Positions 5,725 through 9,136 of a stretch of DNA of 9,136 bases are shown in pieces. The translations under genes were made by a program, and so were the position numbers. Position 1 is the stretch's first letter. Each line of letters starts with the position of its first letter. This stretch comes from Longimicrobium sp. GTDB taxonomy: Bacteria; Gemmatimonadota; Gemmatimonadetes; Longimicrobiales; Longimicrobiaceae. The notes beneath the pieces were generated by a model that saw only the letters and a program-made list of their open reading frames with translations, had not been told where the DNA came from and searched no databases. Location of the stretch: positions 10,579-19,714 of the forward strand of contig JAUJMI010000020.1 of NCBI GenBank assembly GCA_030446945.1, in the 5' to 3' direction.

Positions 5725-7452
5725 CTACTGCCTGCGCGCCGCAGACGCGTCGCGGGTGGGGCGGAACTCGGACGTGGTGCGGTAGTTGGGCCACTCGCGC
5801 GAGTTGGCCAGCTCCATTCCCAGCCGGTGCAGCACCGCCGCGTCCTGCGCGATCCCCTGGAAGTTCCAGGTCGCCGCGTCGAACTCGTCCGAGGGCTGGT
5901 GATAGCGGTCGCGGGTGTACGCCTGCGCCGCCGCCTGCCCCGCCGCCGTGCCGCCGCTCAGCAGGTCCTCGCCGCTGTCCACGTACAGCATGGGGACGCC
6001 GCGCTTGGCCATCGGGAAGTGGTCGGAGCGGAAGAAATACCCCGCCTCCGGGTGCGCGTCGCGCGCCCCCACCCGCCCGTTCGAGGCCAGCACCCGTTCC
6101 AGCCGATCCTCCAGCTCGCTCTGCCCGTAGCCGATCACGAGCACGTCGCGCGCGAGGCCCGTGGGCGAGAGCGCGTCGATGTTGAAGCCCGCAACCGTGG
6201 TCTCCAGCGGGTAGACGGGGTTGGCGGCGTAGTACTCGGAGCCGAGCAGCCCCTTCTCCTCCACCGCCCATGCGGCGAACACCACCGACCGCTCCGGCCG
6301 CGGCCCCGCGGCGAATGCGCGCGCGATCTCGATGACGGCCGCGACGCCCGTGGCGTTATCCACCGCGCCGTTGTAGATGCTGTCGCCGCGCGCATCCGGC
6401 CGCCCCACGCCCAGGTGGTCCCAGTGGCCGCCGTACAGGATTGTCTCATTGGGGCGCGTGCTTCCCGGGATGCGGCCCAGCACGTTGCGCGAGCGGATGT
6501 TGGCGCGCCGGACGGCGTAGCTGGCGGAGAAGGTGGCGCCGTTCAGCGTCACGGGGCGGAACTCGCGCGTCTGCGCGCGCCGCTTGAGCGCCTCGAAGTC
6601 CTGCCCGGCCGCACGCATCAGCTCCACCGCCACGTCACGCTGGATCCACGCCTCCATCGCCGGGTGCACCGCCGACGGATCGGCGCGCACGATGTCGAAC
6701 ATCGTGTTGGTGTTGGAGTTCTTGACCGTCGCCCACCCGTACGAGGCCGGCCCCGTCTCGTGCACGATCAGCAGCCCGGCGAGCCCCTGCCGCGCGGCCT
6801 CCTCGTACTTGTACGTCCAGCGGCCGTAGTAGGTCATCGCCTTGCCGCCGAAGTCACCCTGCCCCGTCTCGAAGTCCGGGTCGTTGACCAGGACGATCCC
6901 CACCTTGCCGCGCAGGTTCTCGCCCTTGAAGTCGTCCCAGTTCCGCTCCTTCGCCTGCACCCCGTAGCCCAGGAAGACGAGCGGGGCGTTGCGGATGTCG
7001 ACGCGGTTCTGGTTGAGCATGGTGGAGCGCACGGCGATCTGCTCACCCTGCGTCAGATTCTGGCGCCGCCCGCGCACGGTGAGGCTCAGCTCCGGCGTGC
7101 CCACGATATCGGACATCAGGAGCGGCACCTCCTGGTACCAGCTCCCGTTGGGGCCGCCGGGCTGCAGGCCCGCCGCCTGGAACTGCTGCGCGATGTACGC
7201 CACCGTCTTTTCCTCGCCGGGCGTGGCCGGCCCGCGCCCCAGGAACTCGTCCGAGGCCAGCGTGCGCACGTGCGCCGCCAGCCGCGCGGGATCGATGGAC
7301 GGCGCGTCGGCCGCCGGCGTGAGCGTCACGTCCGGGGTAGCCTGCACGGGCCGCGTGGCCGGGGCGGATGTGGTTCCCTGCCCGCCCTCCGGCGCCGCGG
7401 TGGCGCAGGCGGCGAGCGCCAGCAGGGGAACGGTGGACCTGAAGAGCTTCAT
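5725..7452 (-). CDS. M28 family zinc aminopeptidase, lipoprotein with PA-like domain
   Basis: The 575-residue product begins with a short leader and a lipobox, L13-A-A-C16, so a lipid-anchored envelope protein is predicted. Residues of about 18-50 are a flexible Pro/Thr/Ala linker. The M28 fold is split by an inserted protease-associated-like domain of about 155-300 (PLVFLGYGVQAKERNWDDFKGENLRGKVGIVLVND...). The catalytic core follows: H343-W-D345 in GGHWDHLG, bridging D365 in GAVDNATG, the general base and zinc ligand pair E398-E399 in AVEEKGLLGSEYYA, D426 in FNIDA, and the final ligand H518 in YHQPSDEF. All co-catalytic two-zinc residues are present, so it should be active. The expected reaction is removal of N-terminal residues from extracellular peptides, and the exact specificity is open. 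The ATG at 7452 has an ideal Shine-Dalgarno (AGGAGG, seven bases upstream). The frame extends upstream to 7554, but those residues are poor and would bury the lipoprotein signal. Confidence 0.95.
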   Translation of the reverse strand: MKLFRSTVPLLALAACATAAPEGGQGTTSAPATRPVQATPDVTLTPAADAPSIDPARLAAHVRTLASDEFLGRGPATPGEEKTVAYIAQQFQAAGLQPGGPNGSWYQEVPLLMSDIVGTPELSLTVRGRRQNLTQGEQIAVRSTMLNQNRVDIRNAPLVFLGYGVQAKERNWDDFKGENLRGKVGIVLVNDPDFETGQGDFGGKAMTYYGRWTYKYEEAARQGLAGLLIVHETGPASYGWATVKNSNTNTMFDIVRADPSAVHPAMEAWIQRDVAVELMRAAGQDFEALKRRAQTREFRPVTLNGATFSASYAVRRANIRSRNVLGRIPGSTRPNETILYGGHWDHLGVGRPDARGDSIYNGAVDNATGVAAVIEIARAFAAGPRPERSVVFAAWAVEEKGLLGSEYYAANPVYPLETTVAGFNIDALSPTGLARDVLVIGYGQSELEDRLERVLASNGRVGARDAHPEAGYFFRSDHFPMAKRGVPMLYVDSGEDLLSGGTAAGQAAAQAYTRDRYHQPSDEFDAATWNFQGIAQDAAVLHRLGMELANSREWPNYRTTSEFRPTRDASAARRQ

Positions 7453-7467
7453 TGCGGATCCTCCTGC

Positions 7468-7479
7468 ACTCACGTGAGT
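7468..7479 (-). promoter_or_regulatory. 12-bp perfect palindrome upstream of the M28 ribosome binding site
   Basis: ACTCACGTGAGT is perfectly self-complementary and lies 16-27 bases upstream of the M28 start codon, just before the AGGAGG site. A dimeric regulator could bind here, or the sequence could be part of the leader. No clear -10/-35 pair is visible beside it. Confidence 0.35.
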
Positions 7480-7564
7480 AGTGACAACCATGCTGTCCGA
7501 CACCCGAGCAAGATCGTCGCCGCTGGCGCGTCTTGCTAGGCGTCGTAGGTGCAAGGGCCAGTGC

Positions 7565-7603
7565 GAAGTGCTGAACTGCCGTTCGTCAGGAACTCAGGAC
7601 TTC
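7565..7603 (-). terminator. Hairpin downstream of histidine phosphatase gene
   Basis: Positions 7565-7574 and 7594-7603 form a ten-position stem with one mismatch around a 19-base loop. It starts 28 bases past the stop codon at 7631, before the M28 leader. Transcript termination between the two genes is a reasonable inference, but there is no T-run. Confidence 0.35.
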
Positions 7604-7614
7604 CATTCTGCGTC

Positions 7615-7630
7615 CGGAGGCTCCCCTCCG
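7615..7630 (-). terminator. GC-rich hairpin directly after the histidine phosphatase stop codon
   Basis: CGGAGG and CCTCCG form a perfect six-pair stem with a four-base loop immediately after the TAG stop (7633-7631) on the minus strand. With the hairpin at 7565-7603 it makes a tandem pair of structures at this gene end. Confidence 0.35.
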
Positions 7631-8326
7631 CTACGACCCCGGCCCCCCGTCCCACCAGCGCGACAGGCGGTCGCACGGGATCGCCGGGATGGCGAGGCCG
7701 GCGTGCTCGTAATGCGAGGTGTCGTTGAAGAGGGTGAGGCGCGCGCGCGTGGTGCCGCGGAAGTCCACGATGTTCAGCGCGGCCGGGCTCTGATCCAGGT
7801 TGTCGCGGTAGCGGCGCGGGTCGAAGCCCAGCAGCGAGCTGAGCAGGAGGCGGATCGTCGCCTTGTGCGACACCACCAGGATCGTCTCGCCCGGGTGGGC
7901 GCGCACCAGCTCGAGCATGGCGGGAAGGGCGCGCGCCGTTACGCCCAGGCCCGTCTCGCCGCCCTGCGGGGCAAAGGTGTACGGGTCCGCCTCCCAGCAG
8001 GCGACCTCATCGGGGAAGCGCGCCTCCACCGCGTCGCGCGTCATCTCTTCCCAGCGGCCGTGGGAGATTTCGCGCAGGCGGGCATCGGTGGCAACCGTCA
8101 GCCCGTGCGGCGCGGCGGCGATGCGGGCCGTCTCCAGCGCTCGGCCCAGCGGCGATGCGTACACCGCCGCGATCGGCTCGCCGCTCAGGCGCAGCGCCAG
8201 CCGCCGCGCCTGCTCGCGCCCCTCGTCCGAGAGAGGGACCTCGATGGAGCCGGCGAAGCGGTTCTCGGCGGTCAGCACGGTGGCGCCGTGGCGCACCAGG
8301 AAGACGCGCGTGGTGGTGGATGCCAT
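7631..8326 (-). CDS. Histidine phosphatase family protein (phosphoglycerate mutase-like)
   Basis: The 231-residue product carries the phosphohistidine signature R12-H13-G14 in FLVRHGAT. R62 is in SPLGRALETA, the likely acid E87 is in LREISHGRWEEM, and the second catalytic histidine H154 is in VVSHKATIRLL. This is the branch-1 histidine phosphatase superfamily, and the length fits single-domain members such as GpmB- or CobC-like phosphatases. The substrate (sugar phosphate, alpha-ribazole phosphate or other) cannot be told from the sequence, and no cobalamin or glycolysis genes are nearby. The C-terminal 40 residues extend past the core. No signal peptide is seen, so it is cytoplasmic. The ATG at 8326 starts MASTTTRVFLVRHG; an upstream in-frame start at 8377 would add 17 Pro/Arg-rich residues. 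The Shine-Dalgarno is weak. It lies 69 bases after the microprotein gene and may share its transcript. Confidence 0.92.
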   Translation of the reverse strand: MASTTTRVFLVRHGATVLTAENRFAGSIEVPLSDEGREQARRLALRLSGEPIAAVYASPLGRALETARIAAAPHGLTVATDARLREISHGRWEEMTRDAVEARFPDEVACWEADPYTFAPQGGETGLGVTARALPAMLELVRAHPGETILVVSHKATIRLLLSSLLGFDPRRYRDNLDQSPAALNIVDFRGTTRARLTLFNDTSHYEHAGLAIPAIPCDRLSRWWDGGPGS

Positions 8327-8395
8327 TCGTCCCGGGGGTGAGCGCGAGGGTGCAGCGGGCGCGCCGCGTCCCGGCAACTCGGATGCCGCCCCGAC

Positions 8396-8599
8396 TCAGC
8401 CCCGCTCCGGCAACCGCGTGGTGTCCCGGCCGGGTGCTTCACGCGCGCCCCGATCGCACCGGCGGCGTTCGTAGTCGTACCGGCCGCCATAGTCGAGACA
8501 CGAGTCGACCGCCAGGAATGCAAGGACGCGCGGGACCACCAGCCACGCCGCCGCGATGGCCACGACCGCGAACACGAGGAGGCGTGCGGAGCGGCTCAC
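8396..8599 (-). CDS. Membrane-anchored microprotein with paired cysteines
   Basis: This 67-residue frame starts at GTG 8599 with a GGAG Shine-Dalgarno seven bases upstream. The start overlaps the stop of the preceding gene in the four bases GTGA, a typical sign of translational coupling. Residues 6-31 (RLLVFAVVAIAAAWLVVPRVLAFLAV) form one membrane helix or an uncleaved signal anchor. Next comes D33-S-C34-L-D-Y-G-G and then C48 in ERRRCDRG. The two cysteines, 14 residues apart in a predicted periplasmic segment, suggest a disulfide. I recall D-C-L-D-x-G-G with a later cysteine in other small uncharacterised bacterial proteins, but I can assign no function. The charged tail of about 18 residues is probably disordered. 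Minus-strand frames to 8824 overlapping this gene are extensions of the same frame into the preceding gene. Confidence 0.7.
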   Translation of the reverse strand: MSRSARLLVFAVVAIAAAWLVVPRVLAFLAVDSCLDYGGRYDYERRRCDRGAREAPGRDTTRLPERG

Positions 8600-9027
8600 G
8601 GGCGGGCTCCGGCGCCTCCACCGGAGGGAGTCTCCGCGGCCAGGATCTCGATGAGCGCCCGGCGCGCGATCCCGGCCCCGATGGTGAACGCGGCGGCCGG
8701 GACAGCCCACCCGAAGAGGAGCATCCCCACCGGGATCAGCCCCGCGGGATCGTAGTCCCGCGCGAGCAGAAACAGCGTCGCGGCCGCGAAGCCCACGATG
8801 ATCACGAACGCGATCCAGATGCACATGAAGATGGTGACCAGCGGGTGCATCTGCATCGTCCCGCGCAGGCGGCTTCCGTACGGAGTGCGCTCGAAGCTGC
8901 CCTGGATATTAGGGAGGAAGGAGTTCTGGTAGCCGATCATCCGCCGGATGTCGACTCCCGCATCGCTGACCTCCCCCTCGAACGCGGCCGCCCCGCGACT
9001 GAAGCGGAACATGCGCCGGGGTTCCAC
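8596..9027 (-). CDS. Small two-helix membrane protein, unknown function
   Basis: The frame gives 143 residues from GTG 9027. An N-terminal soluble part holds FRFSRGAAAFEGEV (7-20) and the well-formed motif IGYQNSFLPNIQGSFE (31-46), which I associate with uncharacterised bacterial membrane proteins of the N-S-F-L-P type. Two membrane helices follow, at about 63-89 (VTIFMCIWIAFVIIVGFAAATLFLL) and 95-122, and then a short cytoplasmic tail ending GAGARP. The frame stays open to the window edge, and the residues just upstream (LPPDRAAAELARHVEP) look coding. The true start may therefore lie upstream of 9027, or have been lost at a junction near 9095; the GTG has only a poor Shine-Dalgarno. The stop overlaps the start of the microprotein gene by four bases, so the pair is probably co-translated and may function together. 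No biochemical role can be stated. Confidence 0.7.
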   Translation of the reverse strand: MEPRRMFRFSRGAAAFEGEVSDAGVDIRRMIGYQNSFLPNIQGSFERTPYGSRLRGTMQMHPLVTIFMCIWIAFVIIVGFAAATLFLLARDYDPAGLIPVGMLLFGWAVPAAAFTIGAGIARRALIEILAAETPSGGGAGARP

Positions 9028-9100
9028 GTGCCTCGCCAGCTCCGCGGCAGCGCGGTCCGGCGGCAGGGGGGCGCGAGCTGCCCGCGGCGGTGCGACTCGT

Positions 9101-9136
9101 GACGTTGTGCACGTGCGCGAACTGCTCGGCCACCGT
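9101..9136 (-). pseudogene. Possible DinB/YfiT-like fragment at the window edge
   Basis: From the right edge the minus strand reads TVAEQFAHVHNV, which resembles the conserved helix of DinB-family proteins with the metal-binding histidine (AEQFAHxHNVR...). After this the frame becomes arginine/proline-rich (TSRTAAGSSRPPAAG) and runs out of register into the next gene, ending at 8909. If the resemblance is real, a DinB gene is truncated here. Only 12 residues are visible, so this is tentative. Confidence 0.3.

Noticed and set aside
5572..7539. 655-codon plus-strand open frame
   Set aside because: It is antisense to the complete M28 peptidase and starts inside the CACAGAG hairpin repeat. No domain is visible.
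7453..7554. Upstream start for the M28 gene
   Set aside because: The ATG at 7452 has an ideal AGGAGG site and exposes the lipoprotein signal. The extension covers the palindrome and the ribosome site.
7631..8326. Assignment of the histidine phosphatase as cobC or gpmB
   Set aside because: The visible motifs define only the superfamily, and no pathway neighbours support a specific substrate.
1..9136. CRISPR array, toxin-antitoxin pair, phage or insertion sequence genes
   Set aside because: No regularly spaced direct repeats, no transposase, integrase or phage protein motifs, and no toxin-antitoxin-like gene pair beyond the unassigned membrane pair were found on either strand.

Overview
This is a GC-rich (roughly 70% by eye) bacterial chromosomal window in which every convincing gene lies on the minus strand, so the biological reading order runs from 9136 down to 1. 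Gene style (Gram-negative lipoprotein signals, many secreted hydrolases, G+C-biased third codon positions, long structured intergenic repeats) suggests a Gemmatimonadota relative, perhaps near Longimicrobium. That placement is an inference from style and remembered gene families, not from a marker gene.

Reading 5'->3' on the minus strand: a 12-codon fragment resembling a DinB/YfiT protein runs in from the window edge (9136-9101) and breaks off abruptly. A small two-helix membrane protein (9027-8596) follows and overlaps, by the four bases GTGA, a 67-residue membrane-anchored microprotein with a paired-cysteine D-C-L-D-Y-G-G motif (8599-8396). Next come a histidine-phosphatase-family enzyme (8326-7631), a large lipoprotein M28 metallopeptidase with an inserted PA-like domain (7452-5725), a DUF1990/UPF0548 protein (5480-4893), a secreted class-C beta-lactamase-fold serine hydrolase with a C-terminal beta-rich extension (4779-3064), an M48 lipoprotein metalloprotease with HEIGH motif (2596-1145), and the N-terminal 220 residues of a second serine hydrolase that runs off the left edge (661-2).

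Four of the seven larger genes encode exported hydrolases predicted to act in the periplasm or at a membrane surface (two metallopeptidases, two SxxK serine hydrolases). Gaps of 110-480 bp, most with a hairpin candidate, suggest mostly separate transcription units. The coupled membrane pair plus the histidine phosphatase is the only likely operon.

The intergenic DNA is the least ordinary part. Positions 2689-3046 form a long imperfect palindrome whose two ends are near-perfect inverted copies (MITE-like or two inverted repeat units). Positions 5615-5654 form a perfect 17-bp-stem hairpin, followed by a three-copy 8-bp tandem repeat. Positions 860-1110 hold several nested hairpins. No rRNA, tRNA, CRISPR array, transposase or integrase was seen, and no clear new multi-gene system was recognised.
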